NCBI GenBank assembly: GCA_019637095.1
Contig: JAHBWG010000066.1
Location: 1 to 54,269 of the forward strand
Source: Sandaracinaceae bacterium
Lineage (GTDB): Bacteria > Myxococcota_A > Polyangia > Polyangiales > Sandaracinaceae
Direction of reading: 5' to 3'
DNA length: 54,269 nucleotides
Part shown: piece by piece, positions 1 to 9,016 of the stretch
Numbering within the stretch: the stretch's first letter is position 1
Layout of the letters: each line of letters starts with the position of its first letter
Notes under the pieces: generated by a model
Databases searched by the model: none
The model's input: only the letters and a program-made list of their open reading frames with translations
What the model was told of the DNA's origin: nothing
Position numbers and translations under genes: made by a program

Positions 1-206
1 CGCGGCGGGCCGCCGGAGGGCCGCCGCGGCGCCGGCGCGCGCTCGGAGTCCCGCTCCCCTTGCGCGAAGCGGGCGCGGCACGTCGCGTCGCAGAGGAACC
101 GGAACCCGTCCTCGAGCAACAGGACCTCGCGTGCGCGGAGCGGCTCCACCGGCGCGCCGCACACCGGGCAGGGCCGTTCGGGCAAGGTCGGACGGGCCGG
201 GCTCAC
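1..206 (-). CDS. Zinc-ribbon/YHS-like protein, N-terminal part only (runs off left edge)
   Basis: Reading leftwards from a GTG at 206 gives an open frame to the window edge (68 codons). The visible part has a C-x2-C pair (Cys13, Cys16, in CPVCGAPV) and a C-x3-C pair (Cys39, Cys43, in FLCDATCRARF), which looks like a small treble-clef or YHS-type zinc-binding module. Such modules often sit at the front of metal-transporting P-type ATPases or in short metal-handling proteins, but the rest is missing, so no function can be assigned. It is divergent from the porin gene at 285. No good ribosome binding site is visible, so the start is provisional. Confidence 0.5.
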   Translation of the reverse strand, partial: MSPARPTLPERPCPVCGAPVEPLRAREVLLLEDGFRFLCDATCRARFAQGERDSERAPAPRRPSGGPP

Positions 207-270
207 CGGCGCGGCTTATGAGCCGGCGAGGCGGCGGTCAACCACCGTCGCCCACCGAGCCCCCGGTCTG

Positions 271-276
271 CTACAC
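271..276 (+). promoter_or_regulatory. Possible -10 hexamer (CTACAC) of the porin gene
   Basis: CTACAC ends 8 nt before the GTG at 285 and no Shine-Dalgarno sequence lies between them. It fits a pattern repeated in this window of -10-like hexamers 6-9 nt before a start codon. No convincing -35 is seen, so this is a weak call. Confidence 0.25.
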
Positions 277-284
277 GTCCGCGC

Positions 285-1691
285 GTGGTCGCGTCACCTG
301 CCCGCCCCGCGCTGGTCGCGGGATGTTCACTCGCGTGGTTGCTGCTGGCGGCGCTCGCCGCGCCGGCCCCGGGCCGCGCTCAGACGGGCGCCGCGGGCGC
401 GCTCGCCGCCCCGAGCGCCGCCGCGCCCCCTTCCCCCGAGGAGAGCCAGATCGACCCGCCCGAGTGGGAGGACATCCCCGAGCTCGCCGTGGACCCACCT
501 CCGCCGGTCGAGGCGGGGCTGCGCCTGCACGACGCGCCCTCGCTCGAGACGGTCGGCCAGACGCCGCAGCCCATCGTCGGGCGCGCCGCGTTCGGCGACG
601 GCGTCACCTTCGACGCGGGCGACACGTTCTCGCTCCAGGTCCGCGCGCGGCTGCAGTTCCGCGTCGCGCTCGCGCACCCGGGCAGCGGCGCGATCGACGC
701 CGGCGCGCCGCCGGGGCTGTTCAGCGAGATCCTGATCCGCCGCGCGCGCCTCGTCTTCGCGGGGCACGCGTTCGTGCGCGAGCTCCAGTACTACATCCAG
801 CTCGGGGTCGCGCCCCTCGACATGGAGCAGGATCTGCTGATCCCTCTGCGTGACGCGCGGCTGACGTGGCAGCTCCACCGCGACTTCGGCATCCGCGTCG
901 GACAGATGAAGGTGCCCCTCGGGCAGCAGCGCGTCATCTCGTCTTCCGCGCTCCAGTTCGTCGACCGCTCGATCGTGACCACCGAGCTCAACCTCGACCG
1001 CGACATCGGGCTCTACTTCCTCTCGGAGGATCTCTTCGGCCTCGGGGGGATCCTCGGCTACGAGATCGGCGTCTTCGGCGGCCGCGGCCGCAACCGCTTC
1101 GGCGCGCTCGACGCCGCGATGTTCGTCGGCCGCATCCAGATCAGCCCCTTCGGCGCGTTCGAGTGGCGGACCGAGCCCGACTTCTCGCGCAGCATGCAGC
1201 CGCGCATGGCCATCGGGCTCGGCGCCGCCTACAACATCGACAGCAACCGGCGGCGCGGGACCCACGAGCAGGTCTTCCGCGTCGCCCGCTTCGACTACCT
1301 GCACCTCGGCGCGGACGTCTCCTTCAAGTGGGCCGGGCTGAGCGTGCTCGCCGAGGCGATGTTCCGGGAGGCCGACGCGCCCTCCGGGAGCGGGGAGATC
1401 GATGGCGCGCTCGTCACCGAGTACTCGCGATCCGCGTGGGGCTGGTTCGCGCAGCTCGGCTACATGCTCCCGTTCCCCGTCGAGCTCGCCGCGCGCTACG
1501 GCGAGATCCGGCCGCTCGAGGGCAACGCGCCGGAGGCGAGCTTCTTCTTGCAACGCGAGCTCGGCGGCGCGGTGAGCATCTACGCGCAGGAGCACGCGCT
1601 CAAGCTCCAGCTCGACTACTTCTACTACTTCGGCGACGCGCCGCGCGCGGAGCGCCACCAGGTGCGCCTGCAGGCGCAGCTCTTCTTCTGA
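285..1691 (+). CDS. Phosphate-selective porin O/P-like outer-membrane protein
   Basis: 468 aa from a GTG. The first ~30 residues form a signal peptide (hydrophobic WLLLAALAAPAPG, probable cleavage near GRAQ). A proline-rich acidic linker (about 35-95) leads into a beta-barrel-like domain with features of the porin O/P superfamily: RARLVFAGH, LRDARLTWQL, GQMKVPLGQQR, then alternating aromatic strands ending in LQAQLFF, a C-terminal Phe suited to BAM recognition. The expected role is passive uptake of phosphate or other anions across the outer membrane; the substrate cannot be read from sequence. It is a single gene, with argH starting 52 bp downstream in the same direction. Confidence 0.75.
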   Translation: MVASPARPALVAGCSLAWLLLAALAAPAPGRAQTGAAGALAAPSAAAPPSPEESQIDPPEWEDIPELAVDPPPPVEAGLRLHDAPSLETVGQTPQPIVGRAAFGDGVTFDAGDTFSLQVRARLQFRVALAHPGSGAIDAGAPPGLFSEILIRRARLVFAGHAFVRELQYYIQLGVAPLDMEQDLLIPLRDARLTWQLHRDFGIRVGQMKVPLGQQRVISSSALQFVDRSIVTTELNLDRDIGLYFLSEDLFGLGGILGYEIGVFGGRGRNRFGALDAAMFVGRIQISPFGAFEWRTEPDFSRSMQPRMAIGLGAAYNIDSNRRRGTHEQVFRVARFDYLHLGADVSFKWAGLSVLAEAMFREADAPSGSGEIDGALVTEYSRSAWGWFAQLGYMLPFPVELAARYGEIRPLEGNAPEASFFLQRELGGAVSIYAQEHALKLQLDYFYYFGDAPRAERHQVRLQAQLFF

Positions 1692-1743
1692 CGCGCGCTC
1701 GCGATTGACCCCGGGCGCGCGATGCCGCACACCTCGCGCACTC

Positions 1744-3138
1744 ATGAGCGACAAGGCGTGGGGCGGACGGTTCGACACGGATCTGGACGCGGTAGCGGCG
1801 CGGTTCAGCGAGTCGGTGAGCTTCGACCAGCGCCTGGGCGCGGTCGACGTGCGGGGCTCGATCGCCCACGTCTCGATGCTCGCGGCGCGCGGGATCGTGT
1901 CGAGACAGGACGCCGCGGCGATCGTCGCCGGCCTCGAGCAGATCGGCGAGGAGATCGCGCGCGGTGAGGTGACCTGGGACCCGGCCCTCGAGGACGTGCA
2001 CATGAACGTCGAGACGCGGCTCAGCCAGCGCATCGGCGCCGCGGGCGGCCGCCTCCACACCGGGCGCTCTCGCAACGATCAGGTCGCGACCGACATGCGC
2101 CTCTGGACGAAGGAGGCGATCGAGGGGACGTGCGCGCGCATCGATCGGCTGCTCGGCGTGCTCGTCCGGCGCGCGCCCGGGCTCGTCGACCACCTCCTGC
2201 CCGGCTACACGCACCTCCAGCGCGCACAGCCGATGCGGCTCGCGCACCACGTGCTCGCGTGGGCCGAGATGCTGGAGCGCGACCGCGGCCGGCTCGGTGA
2301 CGCACGCGCGCGGATGGACGAGTGCCCGCTCGGCGCCGCCGCGCTCGGCGGCACGACGTTCGACCTCGATCGAGACATGACCGCGCGCGCGCTCGGCTTC
2401 GCCCGCCCGAGCGCCAACAGCCTCGACGCGGTCGGCGACCGGGACTTCCTGCTCGAGACGGTCGCGGCGCTGTCGATCACGGCGATCCACCTCTCGCGCA
2501 TCGCCGAAGAGCTCGTGCTCTGGAGCACACAGGAATTCGCGTTCGTCGAGATGAGCGACGCGTTCACCACCGGCAGCTCGATCATGCCGCAGAAGAAGAA
2601 CCCGGACATGGCCGAGCTCGTGCGCGGCAAGACGGGTCGCGTCGTCGGCTCCCTCGTGAACCTGATGATGCTGATGAAGGCGCTCCCGCTCGCGTACAAC
2701 CGCGACATGCAGGAGGACAAGCCCCCGGTGTTCGACGCGTTCGACACGGTCGACGCGAGCCTCGACGTGCTCGCCGGCGCGCTCGAGGGTGCGCGCTTCG
2801 ACGCGGCGCGCATGCGCGAGGCGCTCGAGCGCGGCTTCGTCGACGCGACGGAGGTCGCCGACTGGCTCGCGGACCGCGGCGTCCCCTTCCGCGAGGCGCA
2901 CCACGTGACCGGCGCGCTCGTCCGGCGCTGTGTCGCGGAGCAAAAGACGTTGTCCGCGCTGACGCTCGAGGAGCTCCGCGAGGCGCACCCGTCGTTCGAC
3001 GAGACGCTCTACGCCGCGCTCGACCCGGAGACCGCGATCGAGCGGCGCCGCCTCTTCGGCGGCCCGGCGCGGGCGCGCGTGCACGAGCAGATCGAGGCGT
3101 GGCAGGCGCGCCTCCGCGCGCGCGGGGTGGAGGTCTGA
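1744..3138 (+). CDS. argH: Argininosuccinate lyase
   Basis: 464 aa from the ATG that begins MSDKAWGGRF, the typical N-terminus of the family; an in-frame TTG 39 nt upstream would add an unconserved extension. The enzyme splits argininosuccinate into arginine and fumarate, the last step of arginine synthesis, in the cytosol. The fumarase/aspartase superfamily signature GSSIMPQKKNPD is near residues 276-287, and the active-site segments HTGRSRNDQ and GYTHLQRAQP are present. Length is normal (about 460). lysA starts 4 bp after the stop, so the two are probably co-transcribed. Confidence 0.95.
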   Translation: MSDKAWGGRFDTDLDAVAARFSESVSFDQRLGAVDVRGSIAHVSMLAARGIVSRQDAAAIVAGLEQIGEEIARGEVTWDPALEDVHMNVETRLSQRIGAAGGRLHTGRSRNDQVATDMRLWTKEAIEGTCARIDRLLGVLVRRAPGLVDHLLPGYTHLQRAQPMRLAHHVLAWAEMLERDRGRLGDARARMDECPLGAAALGGTTFDLDRDMTARALGFARPSANSLDAVGDRDFLLETVAALSITAIHLSRIAEELVLWSTQEFAFVEMSDAFTTGSSIMPQKKNPDMAELVRGKTGRVVGSLVNLMMLMKALPLAYNRDMQEDKPPVFDAFDTVDASLDVLAGALEGARFDAARMREALERGFVDATEVADWLADRGVPFREAHHVTGALVRRCVAEQKTLSALTLEELREAHPSFDETLYAALDPETAIERRRLFGGPARARVHEQIEAWQARLRARGVEV

Positions 3139-3142
3139 CGCG

Positions 3143-4438
3143 ATGGACCGAGGAACCCGCGCCGACATCCCGCCGAGCTCGCACTTCGCCTACCGCCTCG
3201 GCGCGCTCGCGTGCGACGAGGTCCCGCTCTCGGTGATCGCGGAGCGCTTCGACACCCCCACGTTCGTCTACTCCGCGCGCGCCATCGACGAGGCGTACGA
3301 CGCGCTCGCCGCGTCGGTCCCGCAGCCCTGCCTGATCGCCTACGCCATCAAGGCCAACTCGAACCTCGCGATCCTCGCGCGGCTCGCGCGCCGCGGCTGC
3401 GGCGCCGACATCGTCTCGGGCGGCGAGCTCGCGCGGTGCCTCGAGGTCGGCCTCGACCCGAAGAAGATCGTGTTCTCCGGCGTCGGCAAGACCGACCGCG
3501 AGCTGTGCATGGCGCTCGACGCGGGCATCCGCGCGCTGCACGTCGAGAGCGTCCCCGAGATCGACGCGATCGAGGCGATCGCGCGCGACCGCGGCGTGCG
3601 CGCGCCGATCACGCTCCGCGTGAACCCGGACGTGGACCCCAAGACGCACCCGTACATCGCGACCGGGCTGCACGACACGAAGTTCGGGCTCGAGCTCGAC
3701 GTCGCCCGCGCGCTCCTGCCGCGCCTCTGCGCGAGCGAGCACCTCGCCCTCGAGGGCGTCGCCTGCCACGTGGGCTCGCAGCTCGCGGGGGCGGAGCCGA
3801 TGGCCGACGCAGTGGAGATCCTCGGCGCTTTCGCGGTCGAGTGCGTGCGCGCCGGCGCGCCCCTGCGCTCGCTCGACGCGGGCGGCGGCTGGCCCATCCG
3901 CTACGGCGACGAAGACCTCGACTACGCGCCGTGGGAGGCGTTCGGCGCCGCGATCCGTCGAGGGCTGGAGATCAGCGGCGCCGCGGCGCTCGGGCTCGAG
4001 CTGATCGTGGAGCCCGGCCGCGCCCTCGTCGGCGACGCGGGCGCGCTCTTGACCCGCGTGGTGTTCGTGAAGGAGCAGCACCAGAAGCGCTTCGTCATCG
4101 TCGACGCCGCGATGACCGAGCTCATCCGTCCCGCGCTCTACGACGCGTACCACGCGGTGATGCCGGTGCGCGCCGCGGCGCCGGCGGGCGCCGCCGACCT
4201 CGTGGGCCCCGTCTGCGAGACGGGCGACTTCTTCGCGATCGATCGCGCCCTGCCCCCGGTCGCGCGCGGTGACCTGCTGATCCTGCGCGGCGCGGGCGCC
4301 TACGGCATGTCGATGGCGAGCCAGTACAACTCGCGACCGCTCGCCGCCGAGGTCCTCGTCGAGGGCGGCGAGGCGCACCTCGTCCGCCGCCGCCAGAGCT
4401 TCGAGGATCTCTTCCGCGACGAGCTGCGCCCCGCCTGA
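3143..4438 (+). CDS. lysA: Diaminopimelate decarboxylase
   Basis: 431 aa, starting 4 bp after argH. It converts meso-diaminopimelate to lysine with a PLP cofactor. PLP-binding Lys70 lies in YAIKANSN; VACHVGSQ, the glycine-rich DAGGGWPIRYG and the VCETGDFFA motif (around residue 357, active-site Cys) follow in the order of fold-III decarboxylases. Length matches the family. The argH-lysA order makes a small amino-acid operon; the 3-prime end faces the Nudix gene with an 18 bp gap. Confidence 0.95.
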   Translation: MDRGTRADIPPSSHFAYRLGALACDEVPLSVIAERFDTPTFVYSARAIDEAYDALAASVPQPCLIAYAIKANSNLAILARLARRGCGADIVSGGELARCLEVGLDPKKIVFSGVGKTDRELCMALDAGIRALHVESVPEIDAIEAIARDRGVRAPITLRVNPDVDPKTHPYIATGLHDTKFGLELDVARALLPRLCASEHLALEGVACHVGSQLAGAEPMADAVEILGAFAVECVRAGAPLRSLDAGGGWPIRYGDEDLDYAPWEAFGAAIRRGLEISGAAALGLELIVEPGRALVGDAGALLTRVVFVKEQHQKRFVIVDAAMTELIRPALYDAYHAVMPVRAAAPAGAADLVGPVCETGDFFAIDRALPPVARGDLLILRGAGAYGMSMASQYNSRPLAAEVLVEGGEAHLVRRRQSFEDLFRDELRPA

Positions 4439-4456
4439 CGCCACGGGATCGTCGCG

Positions 4457-4933
4457 CTACAGGCCGAGCGCGGCGCGCGCCACCTCGGCGCGTGCGAGGA
4501 AGGGGACCTGCGCAGCGGAGAGCTTCTTCGCCGCGCGCCGGGCGTCGAACCAGCCGCCGCGATCGACCTCCGGGAACGACGCGCGGCGGCCCGAGCGCGG
4601 CGGCCACTCGAGCTCGAACGTGTCGCTGACGAGCCGCGCCGGGTCGACGTCCCCCGCGACCGCCCACGCGACGACGCGCTTGCCGCTGCGCAGGCGGACC
4701 TCGCCGAGCTCCACGTACGGCCCCTCCGGCGGGGCGAAGCCGGTCTCCTCGCGCAGCTCGCGCCGCGCCGCCGCGAGCGGGTCCTCGCCCTCGCCGACGA
4801 GGCCCTTGGGCAGGCTCCACGCGCCGTCGTCTCGGCCGCGGAAGTACGGCCCGCCCGGGTGCACGAGGAAGTGCTCGAGGGTGCCGCGGGATCGTACGAG
4901 GAGGAGGCCAGCGCTCAGCGCTCCGGAGGGCAT
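4457..4933 (-). CDS. Nudix hydrolase
   Basis: 158 aa from the ATG at 4933. A perfect Nudix box (G-x5-E-x7-R-E-L-x-E-E-x-G-F) spans residues 44-66, giving Mg-dependent cleavage of a nucleoside diphosphate linked to another group. LVHPGGPYFRGRDDGAWSLPKG before the box resembles small NTP-pyrophosphohydrolases that take Ap4A or similar substrates; the real substrate is unknown. It is divergent from the DUF4241 gene, with start codons only 36 bp apart, so their promoters must be very close or overlap. There is no Shine-Dalgarno sequence; TAGGAC (4941-4946) sits 7 nt before the ATG. Confidence 0.85.
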   Translation of the reverse strand: MPSGALSAGLLLVRSRGTLEHFLVHPGGPYFRGRDDGAWSLPKGLVGEGEDPLAAARRELREETGFAPPEGPYVELGEVRLRSGKRVVAWAVAGDVDPARLVSDTFELEWPPRSGRRASFPEVDRGGWFDARRAAKKLSAAQVPFLARAEVARAALGL

Positions 4934-4969
4934 GGCCAGCGTCCTAACGCGTGCTATGCGTTGGCGCTC

Positions 4970-6073
4970 ATGTCGGAGGCTCCCGAGTGGTTGCGCGAGC
5001 TCGCCGAAGGCTCGCTCGAGGGCGTCCGCGAGGTCGGCAAGGAGCGCCTCGAGGTGACCTCGGGGCGGCTCGTCGCGTGTGATCCCCTGGTGTTCCTCAG
5101 CGGCGCGGACCCGTTCGCGCGCGAGGTCCCGGCGGGACGTCACGAGGTGCGGGTCGGGCAGCTCGACGGCGACAACGCGTACGCGATCGTGCGGTTCGGC
5201 AAGGGCAAGATCGCCCGCTGGGAGGTCGCCCGCTGCCCCGGCGAGGAGGACGTGGAGGGCTGGCCGGGCTACGGCGTCGACTCCGGGACGGGGTGCTTCA
5301 CCGACTACGCCGTCGTCGAGCGCTTCCGCGCCGACGAGGAGGCCCTCTCCGCGCGCGTCGCCGCGAAGCTCTCGGCGGACGGCGTCGACGCCACGGACGC
5401 CCTCTCCTACCACGAGGCCCACGAGCGGGCGCGCGAGGAGCTCGGCGGCGCGGACCCGCTCGACGCGCTCGTGACCGACCTCGGCCGCCACCCGATCGCC
5501 TCGGTGGTCCTGCCCGGGGGCGAGCTCGTGGCCTTCAAAGCCGGCGCCGGGGACGGCGTGTACGCGAGCTTCTGGGGCCTGTCCGCGCGCCAGAAGGTCC
5601 TCGCGCTCGTGACGGACTTCGGCCTCCTCGCCGACGCGCCGGCCCCGGCCGACGAGGACGACGGAGAAGACGACGAGGACGAGGCGAGCCCCGACGACGA
5701 GCTCGAGGCGCTCGAGGCGGAGCTCGGCGGCGAGCTCGGGCTCGCGCGCGAGCTCGGGGATCTCGGCCGCCTCGACGCGCTCGCGGCCGCGCTCGGTCTC
5801 GGCGCCGAGCCGGAGCCCGAGGAGCAGCAGGGGCCCTCGCCGCTCTTCCTGCAGGCCCGCGATCTCGTGAAGGGCTGGGTGCGCGCCGAGAAGATCGAGC
5901 TCGAGCCCGACACCAACCTCGACGCGTTCGCCGAGGCGCTCCTCGAGAAGCTCGTCTCGCTCTCCGGCCAGCGCCGGCCGGGCGCGCACATCGCGGAGTG
6001 GCTGCTCGATCGCCCCGAGGTCGCCGACGTCTACGCGACGGACGAGGACTTCGACGCCGACCTCGTCCGCTGA
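4970..6073 (+). CDS. DUF4241-like protein
   Basis: 367 aa from the ATG at 4970 (MSEAPEWLREL). Residues about 15-220 look like DUF4241: VRVGQLDGDNAYAIVRF, a SGTGCFTDYAVVERF segment, then VLPGGELVAFKAGAGDGVY, with a cluster of Asp and Gly as in that family. It is followed by a very acidic linker (about 225-250) and a C-terminal helical domain of ~70 residues (ARDLVKGWVRAEKIELEPDT). The biochemical role of DUF4241 is unknown to me. There is no signal peptide, so it is probably cytosolic. A longer frame opens upstream, but it would overlap the divergent Nudix gene; the chosen start avoids this. Confidence 0.65.
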   Translation: MSEAPEWLRELAEGSLEGVREVGKERLEVTSGRLVACDPLVFLSGADPFAREVPAGRHEVRVGQLDGDNAYAIVRFGKGKIARWEVARCPGEEDVEGWPGYGVDSGTGCFTDYAVVERFRADEEALSARVAAKLSADGVDATDALSYHEAHERAREELGGADPLDALVTDLGRHPIASVVLPGGELVAFKAGAGDGVYASFWGLSARQKVLALVTDFGLLADAPAPADEDDGEDDEDEASPDDELEALEAELGGELGLARELGDLGRLDALAAALGLGAEPEPEEQQGPSPLFLQARDLVKGWVRAEKIELEPDTNLDAFAEALLEKLVSLSGQRRPGAHIAEWLLDRPEVADVYATDEDFDADLVR

Positions 6074-6090
6074 AGGCGCCCGCCGGTGCG

Positions 6091-7191
6091 TCAGCCGGTG
6101 AAGAACGAGTCCGGATCGAGCGGCTGCGCGCCGAGGTCGAGCAGGTCCTCGCCCGCCGCCTGCTGGCTGAACATCGCGAGCTCCTGCGCGAGCAGCTCCG
6201 CGACCGCGGCGGGCACGGCGTCCTGCTCCTGCCGCACGCTCGCGAGGTGCAGCCCGACGAGCAACGCCACGTCCCGCGCGCCGACGCCGGGATCGATGCG
6301 CCGGATCAGCACGTCGAGGCTCGCCGCGCACTCCGCCCCGCTCGCCACGCGGCGCCGCGGATCCGGATCGAGGATGGCGCCGAGCAGCTCCTCGAGGTCC
6401 GGCGTGACCCGGCGGTTGATCGCCCGGAGCGAGGGAATCTCGCACCGCGCCACCGCTTGCACCGTCTCCGCGTCGGTGCGGCCCTGGAAGAGGCGGCGGC
6501 CGGCGAGCATCTCCCAGAGCACGATGCCGACCGCGAAGATGTCGATCTGGGGCGTGCTCGGCTCCTGGCGGATGATCTCCGGCGCGAGGTAGCCCAGCTT
6601 CCCGCCGAGCATCCCGTCGCCGAGCTGCGTCGAGTGCACGCTCGCGTCCGCGAGGCCGAAGTCCGCGAGCTTCACGTCGCCGTTGCGCGCGAGCAGCAGG
6701 TTGTGCGGCGAGACGTCGCGGTGGATGATGCCCATCGGCTCGCCCTGCGCGTCGGTCGCCGCGTGCGCGTACTCGAGGGCCTTCGCGAGCTGCCACGCGA
6801 TGTGCAGCGCGCTCGGTACGGGCATCGGCGCCCTGCGCTCCTGCGCGCGATCGAGCAGGCTCTTCAGCGAGCACCCGTCGACCAGCTCCATGATCATGAT
6901 GTACGTGCCGCCGACGTCTCGCGCGTCGTACACGCGGACGATGTTCGGGTGGCGCAGCGCCATCCCGAGCCGCGCCTCGTCCTGGAACATCGCGCGGTAG
7001 ATCTCCTGGGCCGCGAGCTCCGGCAGCACGCGCTTGATCGCGACCGGGTGCGAGCCGCCGTCCTGGAAGTGCGCGACGCCCTTCCACACCTCGGCCATCC
7101 CCCCGGAGGCGAGGCGCGCCGACGGGACGTAGCGCGTCGGCGCCATCCGCAGCTTCTGAGTCAGGCGCGGCTTCACCCGAGAGCCGTCCAT
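6091..7191 (-). CDS. Serine/threonine protein kinase, soluble
   Basis: 366 aa from the ATG at 7191. A complete Hanks-type kinase domain covers about residues 20-300: glycine-rich loop (LASGGMAEVWKG), VAIKRVLPE with the ATP lysine, IIHRDVSPHNLLL as catalytic loop, LADFGLADA and YLAPEII. The catalytic loop has Ser where HRDxKPxN kinases have Lys. The C-terminal ~60 residues contain no membrane span or known sensor domain, so it is a cytosolic kinase. The 3-prime end faces the DUF4241 gene (17 bp). The methyltransferase gene lies 32 bp upstream on the same strand and may share its transcript. Confidence 0.88.
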   Translation of the reverse strand: MDGSRVKPRLTQKLRMAPTRYVPSARLASGGMAEVWKGVAHFQDGGSHPVAIKRVLPELAAQEIYRAMFQDEARLGMALRHPNIVRVYDARDVGGTYIMIMELVDGCSLKSLLDRAQERRAPMPVPSALHIAWQLAKALEYAHAATDAQGEPMGIIHRDVSPHNLLLARNGDVKLADFGLADASVHSTQLGDGMLGGKLGYLAPEIIRQEPSTPQIDIFAVGIVLWEMLAGRRLFQGRTDAETVQAVARCEIPSLRAINRRVTPDLEELLGAILDPDPRRRVASGAECAASLDVLIRRIDPGVGARDVALLVGLHLASVRQEQDAVPAAVAELLAQELAMFSQQAAGEDLLDLGAQPLDPDSFFTG

Positions 7192-7223
7192 GCCTGGCAG
7201 CGTGTCGCCGCGCCCCAGGGGCG

Positions 7224-8975
7224 TCAATGGCGATCGACGGTGCGATAGGCGACGTCGCAGGCGCGGACGGCCGCCTCGAGCGCGTCGCTCGCGAGGACGC
7301 GGTGGCCGATCACCACGTGCGCTCCCCCCTGCGGCGGCGCCGAGAGCGCCGCGGCGACGGCCGAGCCCGCGGCCGAGAGCGCGTCGAACGCGGCGCGGTC
7401 GGGCGGCGGCGGGATGCGCGGGTAGTCCGCGCGCAACGCGTCGTCGTAGCGGGCGCGGTAGCTCGCCGCGGCCAAGACACCCAGCACGTAGTCCGAGAGC
7501 GCGACGGGCTCCGGCACGAAGCCCGCCCACGCCCGGACCGCGGCGGCGTCGAGGTTCGGCACGCCGTCCGGGCGATGCGTCGGGAACGCGCGCGTCCGGC
7601 AGCTCGAGCGCGACGAGAGCCAGCAATTGTCGACCGGGTGCGGCGTCGCGCCGAAGTGCGCCCACGCGCGCTCGCCGCGGTCCTTGCGCACCGTCAGGAG
7701 CGCGCGGACGGAGCGGTCCATCGCCGCGAGCAGATCGAGCCGCGGCCGGTGGCACGGGCCGCGGACCAGGCACGCGAAGCGGTCGTCGCCGGGCCGGTAC
7801 GCGAGGCGGCGCACGACCGTCTCGCCCGCCGCGCGCGCGCGCGTGAGCGCGGCGGCGGCGGCGCGCGGGTCGTAGTGCGCGCTCGGGACGCCGGCCTTCC
7901 CGGGCCACGCCTCGCCGCGGGCGAACGCGTCCAGGCGCGCGTCGAGCCGCGCGCGATCGGCGTCGACGCAGAGCTCGTCGCGGTTGGTCTGCACGCCCTC
8001 TCGGTGGAACGGCAGCAACGCCGGCAGCGGCGGCCAGCGCGCGTACGCCGGCCCGACGTCGCGCGCCGGGACGAAGCGCGCGAGCGGCGCGGCGGGCGCG
8101 AGCGGGACGAAGTCGAGGGCGCCGCGGTCGAGCGCGTCGAGCTTGTCGGCGCGCGCGCCGCGCAGCGCCGCGACCCGCACCTCGCCGTCGCGATCCTCGG
8201 GGTGGCCCGCGGGACGCCGCGCGACGGTGATCACGACGCCCGGCCTCACCCCGAACACGTTCTCGTCCCGGACGCCGCCCTCCTTGGCGACGAGCGCGGA
8301 GCCGCCGAGGTCGACGAGGTCGATCGTCGCGAACCACCGCAAGAGGCGCGCGCGCATGCCGCGATGCACGGGGCCGTCGAGGAAGGACGCGCTCGTCACC
8401 ATCGCGAGCGCGCCGCCCTGGGGCCGACGCAGCTGCTCGCACGCCCAGCGCAGGAACCGGACGTAGTCGTCCGAGAGGACGCCGATCTTGCGCTCGCCCA
8501 GGGGCGCGCCGGCGGCGTCGCGCCGGAAGTCGGCCAAGAGCGCGTCGGTGTAGGCGGCGCCGGCGTTCGCCGTCCGCCCCGCCCACGGCGGGTTGCCGAC
8601 GATCACGAGCGGGCCGCGCTCGACGAGCGGCGCCGCGAGCGTGTTGCCGGTGCGGAGCTCGAGCGACCAGCCGCGCGCCTCCGCCCGCGGGCCGACCACC
8701 GCGGCCGCCTCGGCGATCGCGGCGGGGTCGACGTCCATCCCGATCGCGCGCCGCGCGCTCCCGTGGGCCTCGATGCACGCGGCCACGAACACACCGGGGC
8801 CGCACGCAGGATCGACCAGCGTCCCCGGCGCGTCCGCGATCGCGCGCGCGACGTAGCGGGCGATCGCGGCCGGCGTGTGGACCACGCCCCGGGCGCGTCG
8901 GGTCGCCGGATCGAGCGCCTCGAGCCGGCGAGCCCCCGCGTCGGCGAGCGCGTCGAGCGGATCGATCTCGCTCAT
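7224..8975 (-). CDS. N6-adenine DNA methyltransferase with Type ISP-like C-terminal domain
   Basis: 583 aa from the ATG at 8975. SAM-binding motif I (VDPACGPGVF, residues 54-63) and catalytic motif IV NPPW (128-131) mark a gamma-class amino-methyltransferase acting on adenine. The C-terminal half (DNCWLSSRSSCRTRAFPTH, then SYRARYDDALRADYPRIPPPP) resembles the target-recognition/C-terminal region of Type ISP enzymes such as LlaBIII. The Mrr-like nuclease and helicase that precede the methylase in those enzymes are absent: the protein starts 50 residues before motif I. No restriction gene is adjacent, so this looks like an orphan methylase for epigenetic marking, or a remnant of a restriction system. 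Confidence 0.75.
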   Translation of the reverse strand: MSEIDPLDALADAGARRLEALDPATRRARGVVHTPAAIARYVARAIADAPGTLVDPACGPGVFVAACIEAHGSARRAIGMDVDPAAIAEAAAVVGPRAEARGWSLELRTGNTLAAPLVERGPLVIVGNPPWAGRTANAGAAYTDALLADFRRDAAGAPLGERKIGVLSDDYVRFLRWACEQLRRPQGGALAMVTSASFLDGPVHRGMRARLLRWFATIDLVDLGGSALVAKEGGVRDENVFGVRPGVVITVARRPAGHPEDRDGEVRVAALRGARADKLDALDRGALDFVPLAPAAPLARFVPARDVGPAYARWPPLPALLPFHREGVQTNRDELCVDADRARLDARLDAFARGEAWPGKAGVPSAHYDPRAAAAALTRARAAGETVVRRLAYRPGDDRFACLVRGPCHRPRLDLLAAMDRSVRALLTVRKDRGERAWAHFGATPHPVDNCWLSSRSSCRTRAFPTHRPDGVPNLDAAAVRAWAGFVPEPVALSDYVLGVLAAASYRARYDDALRADYPRIPPPPDRAAFDALSAAGSAVAAALSAPPQGGAHVVIGHRVLASDALEAAVRACDVAYRTVDRH

Positions 8976-9016
8976 CGCGGGGCATCTTGGCACGTTCGCG
9001 CGAGCGCGCGCGAACG

